DNA of 64,000 nucleotides from Desulfovibrionaceae bacterium. GTDB lineage: Bacteria > Desulfobacterota > Desulfovibrionia > Desulfovibrionales > Desulfovibrionaceae. The notes beneath the pieces were generated by a model that ran no database searches, was not told where the DNA came from, and saw only the letters and a program-made list of their open reading frames with translations. This document shows, piece by piece, positions 8,390-16,146 of the stretch. Location: assembly GCA_015709315.1 (NCBI GenBank), contig JACCQI010000010.1, positions 1-64,000 on the forward strand. The letters run 5' to 3'. The translations under genes were made by a program, and so were the position numbers. Position 1 is the stretch's first letter; every line of letters begins with the position of its first letter.

Positions 8390-9601
8390 ATGAAGCCTGC
8401 CAATCGTACTTTCACCCGGGCCGTGAACCGATTCAACATATTGAACACCATTCGCGAGTCCGGCCGCATTTCCCGCGTGGAGATCGCGGCGAAGACCGGA
8501 CAGAGCCGGGCGTCGGTGACCAACATCACCGCGGCCATGATCCGGGAGGGAATCATCCGGGAGGAGCCGTGCCGGTGCAAGCCGTCGCGCGGCCGCAAGC
8601 GGATCATGCTGAGTCTCAATCCCGAAGCGGCCTTTGTCGTGGGCGTCAAGATATCCGCCTTCCAGGTCGGTTTCGCGGTGGTCAATTTCGTGGGCGACGT
8701 CATGTCCTCCCTGGTCATGCCGGTGCGCGCGGCCGAGCGGGAAGAGGAAGTCGTGGCCGACCTCATCGAGGACGGCGTGCGCCATTGCGTGGCCGACGCC
8801 AAGCTGCGCATGGAGGACATCTCCGGGTGCGGCATCGGGGTGTCCGGCTTCGTGGACTCGGCTGCGGGCAAATGCCTGTGGACGCCGCTCAAGAACTCCG
8901 AGAGCCATATCCGCAGCATGGTGGCCCGGCGGCTCGGCGTGGATACCTACATCGAGAACGACGCCAATTCCGTGACCGTGGCCTCCCAGTGGTTCGGCCT
9001 GGGCAAGGGCATCGATAACTTTCTGGTGGTCACGGTGGAGCACGGCGTGGGCATGGGCATCGTGGTGGACGGCAAGTTGTACCGGGGGGCCGCGTGCATC
9101 GGCGCGGAGTTCGGCCATATGGTCCTGGTGCCCAACGGCGAGCCGTGCCGGTGCGGCAAGAAGGGGTGCGTGGAGGCATACGCCTGCGACGGCGCGCTGT
9201 TGCGTCGGGCCAGGAGGATTTTGTCCCGCCGACGCCTCCTGAAGCCGGACTTGGACCGGCTGACCATCGAGGACGTCACGCGCATGGCCAGGGAAGGCGA
9301 CTCGGGCCTGCGCCGGATATTCCGCGAGGGCGGGATCATTCTCGGCCAGGGCATTGCCGGGCTGATCCAGATATTCAACCCGGAACGGATCATCGTCACC
9401 GGGGATGGCGTGCGCGCGGGAGACCTGCTCTTCGCGCCCATGCGCCGGGCCGTGCGAAAATACCTCAACAAGGAGCAGGCGGCGGTGACCGACATCGTCA
9501 TCCAGGAGTGGAACGACTTCGACTGGGCACGCGGGGCTGCGGGCTTCGTCCTGAGCGAGCTGTACAAGTCCCCCTTGGACAAGAGCCGCCCGGCCCGGTG
9601 A
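8390..9601 (+). CDS. ROK-family transcriptional regulator (XylR-like)
   Basis: A 403-residue ROK-family repressor. The N terminus is a winged helix (about residues 8-65; ISRVEIAAKTGQSRASVTNI). The sugar-kinase-like domain follows, with the ENDAN segment and the zinc site CRCGKKGCVEAYA near residue 260. Regulators of this class commonly control xylose or other sugar genes and bind the sugar. I prefer ATG 8390 (MKPANRTF), although no strong Shine-Dalgarno site is visible; in-frame GTG 8366 is possible. It sits intact between the xylF and xylA remnants, so its original targets appear to be lost. It may now act on genes elsewhere or be on the way to decay. Confidence 0.85.
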   Translation: MKPANRTFTRAVNRFNILNTIRESGRISRVEIAAKTGQSRASVTNITAAMIREGIIREEPCRCKPSRGRKRIMLSLNPEAAFVVGVKISAFQVGFAVVNFVGDVMSSLVMPVRAAEREEEVVADLIEDGVRHCVADAKLRMEDISGCGIGVSGFVDSAAGKCLWTPLKNSESHIRSMVARRLGVDTYIENDANSVTVASQWFGLGKGIDNFLVVTVEHGVGMGIVVDGKLYRGAACIGAEFGHMVLVPNGEPCRCGKKGCVEAYACDGALLRRARRILSRRRLLKPDLDRLTIEDVTRMAREGDSGLRRIFREGGIILGQGIAGLIQIFNPERIIVTGDGVRAGDLLFAPMRRAVRKYLNKEQAAVTDIVIQEWNDFDWARGAAGFVLSELYKSPLDKSRPAR

Positions 9602-9662
9602 TCCTCAGGGCAAATTTGATCAAAATATAATAAAATCACATAAACGCCGAGCAATGCGTACA

Positions 9663-9850
9663 ATGAAGGCCTTTTCCCCCGGTGTGAGGAAGATCGAGTT
9701 CGAGGGCAGGGATTCCACCAACCCGCCGGTCTTCAACTGCTCCGATCACCGGCGCGTCGCCAGGTTCTTGTGGGACACGGCCAACCTGATCAGCTTCCCC
9801 GGTTCATGCACGACCCGGCCTCACGCGCCACGGCCCGCCGACAGGCCGGT
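9663..9850 (+). pseudogene. xylA: xylA remnant (xylose isomerase), internally deleted and frameshifted
   Basis: The first 25 codons from ATG 9663 match the start of bacterial xylose isomerase (IEFEGRDSTNP; known enzymes carry FEGKESTNPLAF or similar). The frame then jumps to FLWDTANLIS, which corresponds to the LWGTANLF segment about 130 residues further on. The next residues of that segment, PRFMHDPAS, are found in another frame. One internal deletion of roughly 115 codons and one frameshift, plus loss of the 3' half, explain the pattern. It lies 62 bp after the ROK regulator on the same strand. Confidence 0.75.
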
Positions 9851-9949
9851 GCGAAACCGGGGCGATGTGCGGCCCGGTTGCCAGGATATTCCTTTCCTGC
9901 GCATCATGCCTAGACAGAGAACCATCACTTTTGCCCTGAGAGGCGTGCA

Positions 9950-10492
9950 ATGAAAAACGTAACTATGATTCTGGCGATATTGGCGCTCCTGCTGACGGCG
10001 GTCCCGGCCTCGGCGGACGTTTTCCCCGACCTGGAGCTGCGCGGCGACCTGGCCCCGGAGCAGGCGGCGTACCTCGGCATCGAGGCCGCGCCGGTCAAGG
10101 TGTCGGCCATCCCGGCGGACTTTCTCCTCGTGGAGGTGTTCAGCATGTACTGCCCCATCTGCCAGCGCGATGCGCCCGCCGTGAACGAGCTGTACAAAGA
10201 GCTGTCGGCCGCGGACACCGAAGGACGCATCCGGTTCGTCGGCTTGGGCGCGGGCAATACCCCGTTCGAGGTGAATTTCTACGCCAAGAAGTACGAGGTG
10301 CCCTTTCCCCTGTTCCACGACCAGGAATTCGAGGGCCACAAGGCCCTGAACAACGTGGGCACGCCCGCCTACTATCTGGTGGACATCGCCTCCGGCCGGG
10401 AAATTCGTTTGTTCCACATCGGCGCCATCGAGGACGTTTCGGCCATGGTCGGGGCCTTGCTCGAGGCGGCCGGAATCAAGGGGGCGGAGTGA
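9950..10492 (+). CDS. Exported thioredoxin-fold protein with CPIC motif
   Basis: A 180-residue protein with a cleavable signal peptide (about residues 1-22, ending ASA). A TlpA/AhpC-like thioredoxin fold follows, with a CPIC redox pair near residue 70 ([13 protein letters not shown]) and the cis-proline segment GTPAYYLV near residue 145. It probably acts as a thiol-disulfide oxidoreductase in the periplasm. GAGAGG precedes the ATG. Its stop overlaps the start of the next gene (ATGA), so the two are translationally coupled and probably act together in thiol or peroxide chemistry. Confidence 0.78.
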   Translation: MKNVTMILAILALLLTAVPASADVFPDLELRGDLAPEQAAYLGIEAAPVKVSAIPADFLLVEVFSMYCPICQRDAPAVNELYKELSAADTEGRIRFVGLGAGNTPFEVNFYAKKYEVPFPLFHDQEFEGHKALNNVGTPAYYLVDIASGREIRLFHIGAIEDVSAMVGALLEAAGIKGAE

Positions 10493-11070
10493 TGCGGCGC
10501 GCATGGCTGGCGGCCGTCGCCGTCCTGTTCCTGTGGGCTGCGCCCGCGGGGGCTGATTCGGGCCTGATATACGATACGGGCGAATTGAAGCCCGTGGATT
10601 CCGTGCTCAAGGTGGCCGTGGGCGACGAGGCCCCGGACTTCGAGCTTCCGGCCGTGGGGGGCGGCACGGTCCGGCTGAGCGATTTCCGCGGCAGGCGCAA
10701 CGTGGTCCTGTCCTTTGTCCCGGCGGCCTGGACCCCGGTCTGCTCGGACCAGTGGCCCGGCTACAACCTCGCCCTGGACCTCTTTAAGCAATACGACGCG
10801 GAGCTGATCGGCATCTCCGAGGACAACACGCCCAGCCAGTACGCCTGGATCAAGGAGATGGGCGGGTTGAACTTCACGGTTCTGTCCGACTTCTGGCCTC
10901 ACGGCGAGGCGGCGAAGCAATACGGGATACTGCGGAGCGACGGCACGGCCGAGCGGGCCTTGTTCGTCATCGACAAGCAGGGAATCATCCGTTTCATCCT
11001 GGTCGGCGACATCAACCGGCGGCCCGACCTGGGCCTGCTGGTGGACGCGCTTTCCAAGTTGCCGAAATAG
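10489..11070 (+). CDS. Exported peroxiredoxin (AhpC/TSA family)
   Basis: A 193-residue peroxiredoxin-like protein with an N-terminal signal peptide (about residues 1-20, ending GADS). The peroxidatic motif is [14 protein letters not shown] (Cys near residue 85), which keeps the Thr-x-x-Cys of the AhpC/TSA family. No second strictly placed Cys is visible, so it may be a one-Cys enzyme reduced by a partner. The upstream CPIC protein, which overlaps it by 4 bp, is the obvious candidate reductant. The pair would detoxify peroxide outside the cytoplasm of an oxygen-sensitive anaerobe. Confidence 0.8.
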   Translation: MMRRAWLAAVAVLFLWAAPAGADSGLIYDTGELKPVDSVLKVAVGDEAPDFELPAVGGGTVRLSDFRGRRNVVLSFVPAAWTPVCSDQWPGYNLALDLFKQYDAELIGISEDNTPSQYAWIKEMGGLNFTVLSDFWPHGEAAKQYGILRSDGTAERALFVIDKQGIIRFILVGDINRRPDLGLLVDALSKLPK

Positions 11071-11201
11071 GTGGGAGGTACGGTCCGCCCGAAGGGTGGG
11101 GGCGGGTGCCCGCCATGCCTGGACGGGCCGTGATTTCAAGGCGGGCCAATGCGCGACAGGCCGGACCGACGCCTGTTTGACCCGACGCCCGTGTTTCCGC
11201 G

Positions 11202-11921
11202 CTATGCGGGCCGGGACGACAGGGCTTCGTCCGCGTTGTCGAAAAGCTCGGCCAACCGGGTGATGCCCATCGAGGCGAAGACCGCCTTGAAGTTGCTGGA
11301 CAGCCCGGCCAGGACCACCCGCACATTTTTGTCACGGGTTCTGGACAGCAGCTCGGTCAGGCCGGAGATGCCCGCCCCGTTGATGGAGGCGTTTTCGTCG
11401 AAGTCGATGATCACGGTGGGTTTGTCCATCCCGAGCGCCTTGTCGAACGCCTCGTTCAGGTGGGGAATGGTGTGGCCGGTGACGTTGCCGCGCACGTTCA
11501 CCACGGCGGCCGAGGGCCGCTCCTCCAAACAGACCTGCTCCTCTTCGCTGCGGGCGATGGCCAGCCGCTCCCCGGCCCGTTCCAGGGCCTTTTCCAGCGC
11601 ATCGCGCTGCAGCGGCTTGTTGATGAAGTCCGTGGCGTCGAGGTTGAGCGCCTGGATGGCCAAATCCATGTCTCCGTGCCCGGTGATCACGATGACCTCG
11701 GTATGCGGGTTGATGGCCTTGATCTGTTTCAGGACCTCGATGCCGTCCATGACGGGCATCTTTATGTCGGTCAGCACGAGCCAGGGGGAGTGCTCGCGGA
11801 ACGCGTCCACGCCCATCTTGCCGTTTTCCGCGGTCAGCACTTCGTAGCCGTAGGCCGACAGCAGCAGGCTGAACATCTTCAATGTGGGTTGTTCGTCGTC
11901 GACGACCAGTATCTTCCTCAT
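11202..11921 (-). CDS. Response regulator with C-terminal STAS domain
   Basis: A 239-residue protein with a CheY-like receiver (residues 1-120; phospho-acceptor Asp in LVLTDIKMP, switch Thr in VITGH, Lys in INKPL) joined to a STAS domain (about 135-235), with the segment IDFDENASINGAGI resembling the phosphorylatable Ser region of anti-sigma-factor antagonists. Output is therefore likely by protein-protein contact, not DNA binding. It follows the sensor kinase by 2 bp. The STAS partner is not encoded in the window. Confidence 0.85.
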   Translation of the reverse strand: MRKILVVDDEQPTLKMFSLLLSAYGYEVLTAENGKMGVDAFREHSPWLVLTDIKMPVMDGIEVLKQIKAINPHTEVIVITGHGDMDLAIQALNLDATDFINKPLQRDALEKALERAGERLAIARSEEEQVCLEERPSAAVVNVRGNVTGHTIPHLNEAFDKALGMDKPTVIIDFDENASINGAGISGLTELLSRTRDKNVRVVLAGLSSNFKAVFASMGITRLAELFDNADEALSSRPA

Positions 11922-11923
11922 AG

Positions 11924-13927
11924 TTATGCAGTGCCTCCTCGCACTCCGGGGGCCGGAAATTCCATCCTGAAGACGGTACCGATGCCTTTTTCGCTTTGTA
12001 TGCGGATTTGCCCGCCGTAGTCCCGTACGATTCCGTAGGTGATGGCCAGGCCGAGGCCCATGCCCTGGCCCGCCTCCTTGGTGGTGAAAAACGGTTCGAA
12101 AACCTTGTGGCGGTCTTCCTTGTCGATGCCCGTGCCGGTGTCCTCGATCTCGACGAAGACCTTGCCGTTTTCGGTGCCGGTGCGGATGGAGATGCGCCGT
12201 TCGGACGACGGCTCGTGCGCGCTCTTGTCGTTGATGGCGTCGCGGGCGTTGGCCACCAGGTTGAAGACCACCTGTTGCAGCCGGTTGGAATGTGCCTGGA
12301 CCGGGGGCAGGTCCTTGCAGAAGTCGAGATCGAAGGTGATGTTGTCCAGCTCGAACTGCCGCCGGAGCATGGACAGGACGGCCTCGATGGGCTGGTTGAG
12401 GTCCACGGATTCCTCCAGCAGCTCCGATTTGCGGCTGAATGAGCGCAGGGTGTCGATGATCTCGGCGGCCCGGTCAACCTGGATGGAAATTTCGTTCACG
12501 ACCTCCCGGAAATGCTCCTTGGGGATGTCCAGGTCCTCTTCGCTGACCAGGGCCAGGTATTCGCTGCCCAGCTTGATGGCGTTGAGCGGCTGGTTGATCT
12601 CGTGGGCCACGCCGGCGGACATCTCGCCGAGCGACTTCATCTTGCCCGCCTGGATGAGCTGGGCGTCCTTTTCGATCAGTTCGGTGATGTCCGTGACCGC
12701 GATGATGATGGCCTGGCGGCCCCGGTAGGAGATGGGGCAGGCGTGCATGTTCACGAAGAAGGGTTCGCCGTCGTTGCGGTAGTGGATGAGCTTCGGGAAA
12801 TAGACGCACCCGCCGCCGCCCTCGATGAAGTATTCCAGACAGCCCGCGTTGTGGTCCGGGCCGAGATCCAGGAACTTCATGCCGGTCAGTTCGTCCTTGG
12901 TATGACCGTAGAGTTCCAGGGTACGCGGGTTGGCGTCGCGGATTTCGCCCGTGCCGCAGTCCACCACGAAGATGGGGTCCGGGCCGGAGTCGAACAGGGA
13001 GCGGTATTTTTCCTCGGATTCCCTGAGCCGCCGCCGGTAGAGCTTGATGGACCAGACCATGTTGCGGAAGGAGTCTCCGAGCTGGATGACCTCGTCGCCC
13101 TCGTGCTTGCGGTAGAAGGTGCAGTCCGCGCAGGTCCGGTGCAGGTTGTCGGGCCGTTCCCCGTCCCTGGACTGGTCGAAGTGCCAGCACGGCAGGTCGG
13201 TGTTGGTGAAGGCCGGGCACTTGGAGGTGTCCCAGTGCTCGTCGCCGAACTGGAGCGGGATGTCGAAATTGCCCCGGCTGATCTCGTCGGACAGGCGGGT
13301 CAGGTCGGACACGGGCTTGGTGATGTACTTGGACAGCCAGGAACTCAAAAGGATGGTGATGACGATGACCGCCGAGATGAAGCCCAGGAAGACCACCCTG
13401 AGCTTGCCCACCAGGGCGTCGATATGGGTCTTGTTCAGCCCCACGTGGACCGTGCCGATGGGGTAGAGTCCCTCATGGATGGCCGTGGCCAGGTCATAGA
13501 TGGGCTGGCCGTCGAGCTTCACCAGCTTGATGGAGGTGCTGCTGCCCGCCGGGATGGAGTTGCCCCGCAGGTTGTCCGGCAGCTTTCGGGTCAGGGTGTG
13601 GGCCAGGATGTCGCCGCGCGGGTTTTCGATGAAGATGTAGGAAACCAGGTTCTTGCGCTGCCTGAGCTTGGCTTCGTCGAAGATGAGCGTCAGGAGCGGG
13701 GGAATGTTGTCGTCCAGGATGTAGGAACCGCCGCGTTCGGCCACGGAGTGGGCGATGGCGAAGCCGCGCGCCTCCAGCTCGTTGGTCAGGGAGCTGACCA
13801 GGATGTAGCGGGAGATCAGGGCGATGGCCACGGAGATGAAGAGCACGGCCGCCAGTATGGAGAACAGCAGCTTCAGGCGCAGACTGCTTTGCGAAATGCG
13901 GGCGAGGACCTTGTCCATGCTGCTCAT
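11924..13927 (-). CDS. Membrane sensor histidine kinase with Cys-rich insert
   Basis: A 667-residue kinase. It has a transmembrane helix at about 20-40, an extracytoplasmic domain (about 41-178), a second helix (about 179-200) and a HAMP domain. A cysteine-rich insert at about 235-275 (KCPAF, PCWHF and CADCTFY) follows, then a PAS domain (about 305-420), a HisKA box (VAHEINQPL, His near 445) and an HATPase domain with the N, G1 and G2 boxes (DTGTGIDKED, GQGMGLGL). The four-cysteine insert next to HAMP could hold metal or respond to redox state. It is translationally coupled to the upstream binding protein and precedes the receiver-STAS gene. Confidence 0.9.
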   Translation of the reverse strand: MSSMDKVLARISQSSLRLKLLFSILAAVLFISVAIALISRYILVSSLTNELEARGFAIAHSVAERGGSYILDDNIPPLLTLIFDEAKLRQRKNLVSYIFIENPRGDILAHTLTRKLPDNLRGNSIPAGSSTSIKLVKLDGQPIYDLATAIHEGLYPIGTVHVGLNKTHIDALVGKLRVVFLGFISAVIVITILLSSWLSKYITKPVSDLTRLSDEISRGNFDIPLQFGDEHWDTSKCPAFTNTDLPCWHFDQSRDGERPDNLHRTCADCTFYRKHEGDEVIQLGDSFRNMVWSIKLYRRRLRESEEKYRSLFDSGPDPIFVVDCGTGEIRDANPRTLELYGHTKDELTGMKFLDLGPDHNAGCLEYFIEGGGGCVYFPKLIHYRNDGEPFFVNMHACPISYRGRQAIIIAVTDITELIEKDAQLIQAGKMKSLGEMSAGVAHEINQPLNAIKLGSEYLALVSEEDLDIPKEHFREVVNEISIQVDRAAEIIDTLRSFSRKSELLEESVDLNQPIEAVLSMLRRQFELDNITFDLDFCKDLPPVQAHSNRLQQVVFNLVANARDAINDKSAHEPSSERRISIRTGTENGKVFVEIEDTGTGIDKEDRHKVFEPFFTTKEAGQGMGLGLAITYGIVRDYGGQIRIQSEKGIGTVFRMEFPAPGVRGGTA

Positions 13928-15150
13928 TGTCCGTTCCCCAGCAGGGTCTTGAGCCCGAACCAGTCGTTGAAGGGCACGAATCTGCCGTCCACGAGTCTTG
14001 TGAAGTAGATGGCGTCGAGCCCCTGCCGGTCCTCCGGCCCGTATGTGATGATCATGCCCGGCCCGACCTCGAAGTTTCGGATGGACTCGATGGCCTGGAT
14101 CAGCCCTTCGCGCGTCAGGTTGCGCCCGGCCCGCTGAAGCCCCTCCACCAGGATGCGGGCGTTGAGAAAGCCCTCGAGCCCCACGAAGCTCGGGGTGTCG
14201 TTGGGGAAATACTTCTTGAGCAGGGCCACGTATTCGGAGGCCGCGCCCTTGACGTCCGAGGACGACGTCGGGGGCGGCACTACCTGGGACATGAGCACGT
14301 TGGCCGGGGTGCGGGAGCCGATGCGCCGGGCAAGTTCCTCAGCGCCCACAAAGGAAACGTTGTGGAAGACCGGGTCGTAGCCTTGGTCCAGGGCCAGGTT
14401 GATGAACCGGGCGCACGCCCCGTAGGTGCCGATCATGATCACGGCTTCGGTCCCGGCCTTGCGGATCTTGTCCAGGGCGTCCTCCACGTTCAGGGTGCCG
14501 CGGATGTAGGAGCTGCGGGCCACCAGTTCCATGCCGAACTGCTTGAGCGCCAGCTCGGTGCCGACCAGGCCGTCGAAGCCGTAGGCGTCGTACTGGTAGA
14601 AGACCCCGATCTTGGACAGCTTCAGGTCCTCGACGATGTGCCGCACCGCCGAGGCGGTCTCCTGGTAGTAGGATGCCCGGATGTTGATCACGTTGCGGTT
14701 GAAGGGCTCGCGCAGCCGGTTCGCGCCGGTGAACATGCCGATCAGCGGAATCTTGGCTTCGTCCACCAGGGGGAGCACCTTGACCGTGGTCGGGGTGCCC
14801 ACATAGCAGAACAGGGCGAACACGTCGTTGTCGATGATCAGGTTCTGCGTGTTCACCAGACATTGGGGCGGGTCGTAGGAGTCGTCCATGGCGATCACTT
14901 CGATGCGTCTGCCGTGGACGCCGCCGGAGTCGTTGACGTTGTTCAGATACGCCTGTGCCCCGCGCAGGGTCTGGGTGCCGAGGTACCCGGCGTGCCCGGT
15001 CAGAGCCAGGGAAGAGCCGAGGCGGATGGTGTCGTCCGAAACGCCGGAAGTGCGAACGGCCTTCCCGGCATGGTCGTCCGCCGTATCACAGGAGGCGACC
15101 ACGGGCACAAGCAGGCAGATACAAAGGAGTATGCGGATGAAGTGGCGCAC
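13924..15150 (-). CDS. Periplasmic binding lipoprotein, branched-chain amino acid type
   Basis: A 408-residue type I periplasmic binding protein of the Leu/Ile/Val-binding (ANF receptor) family. A lipobox LVPVVASC at about residues 14-21 predicts a lipoprotein. The mature part begins with IRLGSSLALTGHAGYLG and contains GGVHGRRIEVIAMDDSYDP, both typical of the family. No ABC permease or ATPase genes are adjacent. Its stop overlaps the sensor kinase start by 4 bp, so it probably presents ligand to that kinase rather than to a transporter. Confidence 0.85.
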   Translation of the reverse strand: MRHFIRILLCICLLVPVVASCDTADDHAGKAVRTSGVSDDTIRLGSSLALTGHAGYLGTQTLRGAQAYLNNVNDSGGVHGRRIEVIAMDDSYDPPQCLVNTQNLIIDNDVFALFCYVGTPTTVKVLPLVDEAKIPLIGMFTGANRLREPFNRNVINIRASYYQETASAVRHIVEDLKLSKIGVFYQYDAYGFDGLVGTELALKQFGMELVARSSYIRGTLNVEDALDKIRKAGTEAVIMIGTYGACARFINLALDQGYDPVFHNVSFVGAEELARRIGSRTPANVLMSQVVPPPTSSSDVKGAASEYVALLKKYFPNDTPSFVGLEGFLNARILVEGLQRAGRNLTREGLIQAIESIRNFEVGPGMIITYGPEDRQGLDAIYFTRLVDGRFVPFNDWFGLKTLLGNGQ

Positions 15151-15269
15151 CTGGACTGTCTCCCGTAGGCTCTATTTGATTGAATTGGAACCATAGTTAC
15201 TGGCTCGGCAGGGAAAAGACAAGACCGCAGGGGAATATAGCGATTCTGCATGGCGCCATGGGAAAAAGG

Positions 15270-15298
15270 GGACCCCGGTGGATCGCCCGCCGGGGTCC
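15270..15298 (-). terminator. Intrinsic terminator of fdhAB
   Basis: A 9-bp stem, GGACCCCGG with CCGGGGTCC, is followed on the minus strand by CCTTTTT (A-run at 15263-15267). It lies between fdhB and the binding-protein promoter. Confidence 0.75.
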
Positions 15299-15369
15299 GG
15301 GAAAAGCTCCGCATGCCCCGGGGGAAGGATTCCCGGACGGTTTGGCTTACGGAGGTGTCCCGTCTATGA

Positions 15370-15406
15370 AGCCCGGTGCCGGCAGGCTGAGAGCCGACAC
15401 CGGGCT
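15370..15406 (-). terminator. Strong hairpin directly after fdhB
   Basis: A 14-base inverted repeat (AGCCCGGTGCCGGC with GCCGACACCGGGCT, one mismatch) begins 9 bases after the fdhB stop. No T-run follows on the minus strand, so it may protect the 3' end of the mRNA, with the stem at 15270-15298 acting as the true terminator. Confidence 0.5.
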
Positions 15407-15414
15407 GTTTTCGA

Positions 15415-16134
15415 TCAGGAGGTTATGCTTTTTACCGGACGGCCCAGGGTGGCCAGGAATTGCTTTCTGGTCAGGGGGCCGCGCGGCGCGACCGAGGCGG
15501 ACAGGGACTCGTAGTAGCTGTCCGGGTCGGTCTGGACCAGGTAGATGACGCGCACGTATTCGGCATCCACCAATTCGGCTTCGGGGTACTTTTTCTTCGC
15601 CTGGGCCAGCCGCTTCTCCGCCAGGGCGAGCATCTCGTCCCGGTCGCCGAAGTTCATGGCTCCGGTGGGGCACGTCTGGACGCAGGCGGGCAAAAGCCCC
15701 ACCTTGACGCGGTCCACGCACATGTCGCACTTCACGACCTGGCCCGTTTCCTCGTTGATGCGGGGAATGTCGTAGGGACAGGACATCTGGAAGGCGTCCT
15801 TGTCCGGTTCCTGGGCCGTCAGTTCGGTGTAGACCACGGCCCCGGTCTCCTCGTCATGGATGATGGAGCCGGGCACGGTCATGGCGTCCAGGCAGGGCGG
15901 TTCAATGCAGTGGCGGCACTGTTCCGGGAAGAACAGCCACTGCATGTCTCCGCGGTCGCCCACTTCCTCGAAGCGGACCAGTTTAAGGGTAACGCCGGAC
16001 AGGTCCTTGGGGTTCTGGTGGGAGCCCCAGTTCTCGGTCTTTTCGGCGGGCAGTTTCTTCCATTGCTTGCAGGCAACCTGGCAACCACGGCAGGCCGTAC
16101 ACTTGGTCAGGTCGATGAAGAATGTCTTGCTCAT
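15415..16134 (-). CDS. fdhB: Formate dehydrogenase beta (iron-sulfur) subunit
   Basis: A 239-residue ferredoxin-like electron-transfer subunit with four cysteine clusters: CTACRGCQVAC (residue 12 on), CRHCIEPPC (about 73), CPYD (about 119) and CDMCVDRVKVGLLPACVQTC (about 137). These would carry four [4Fe-4S] clusters linking the molybdenum or tungsten site of FdhA to periplasmic cytochromes. It has no signal peptide of its own, so it should be exported with FdhA by the Tat route. AAGGAGG precedes the ATG, and it lies 12 bp after fdhA. No gamma (cytochrome b) or dedicated cytochrome c3 subunit follows. Confidence 0.93.
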   Translation of the reverse strand: MSKTFFIDLTKCTACRGCQVACKQWKKLPAEKTENWGSHQNPKDLSGVTLKLVRFEEVGDRGDMQWLFFPEQCRHCIEPPCLDAMTVPGSIIHDEETGAVVYTELTAQEPDKDAFQMSCPYDIPRINEETGQVVKCDMCVDRVKVGLLPACVQTCPTGAMNFGDRDEMLALAEKRLAQAKKKYPEAELVDAEYVRVIYLVQTDPDSYYESLSASVAPRGPLTRKQFLATLGRPVKSITS

Positions 16135-16146
16135 TTCATTCCTCCT

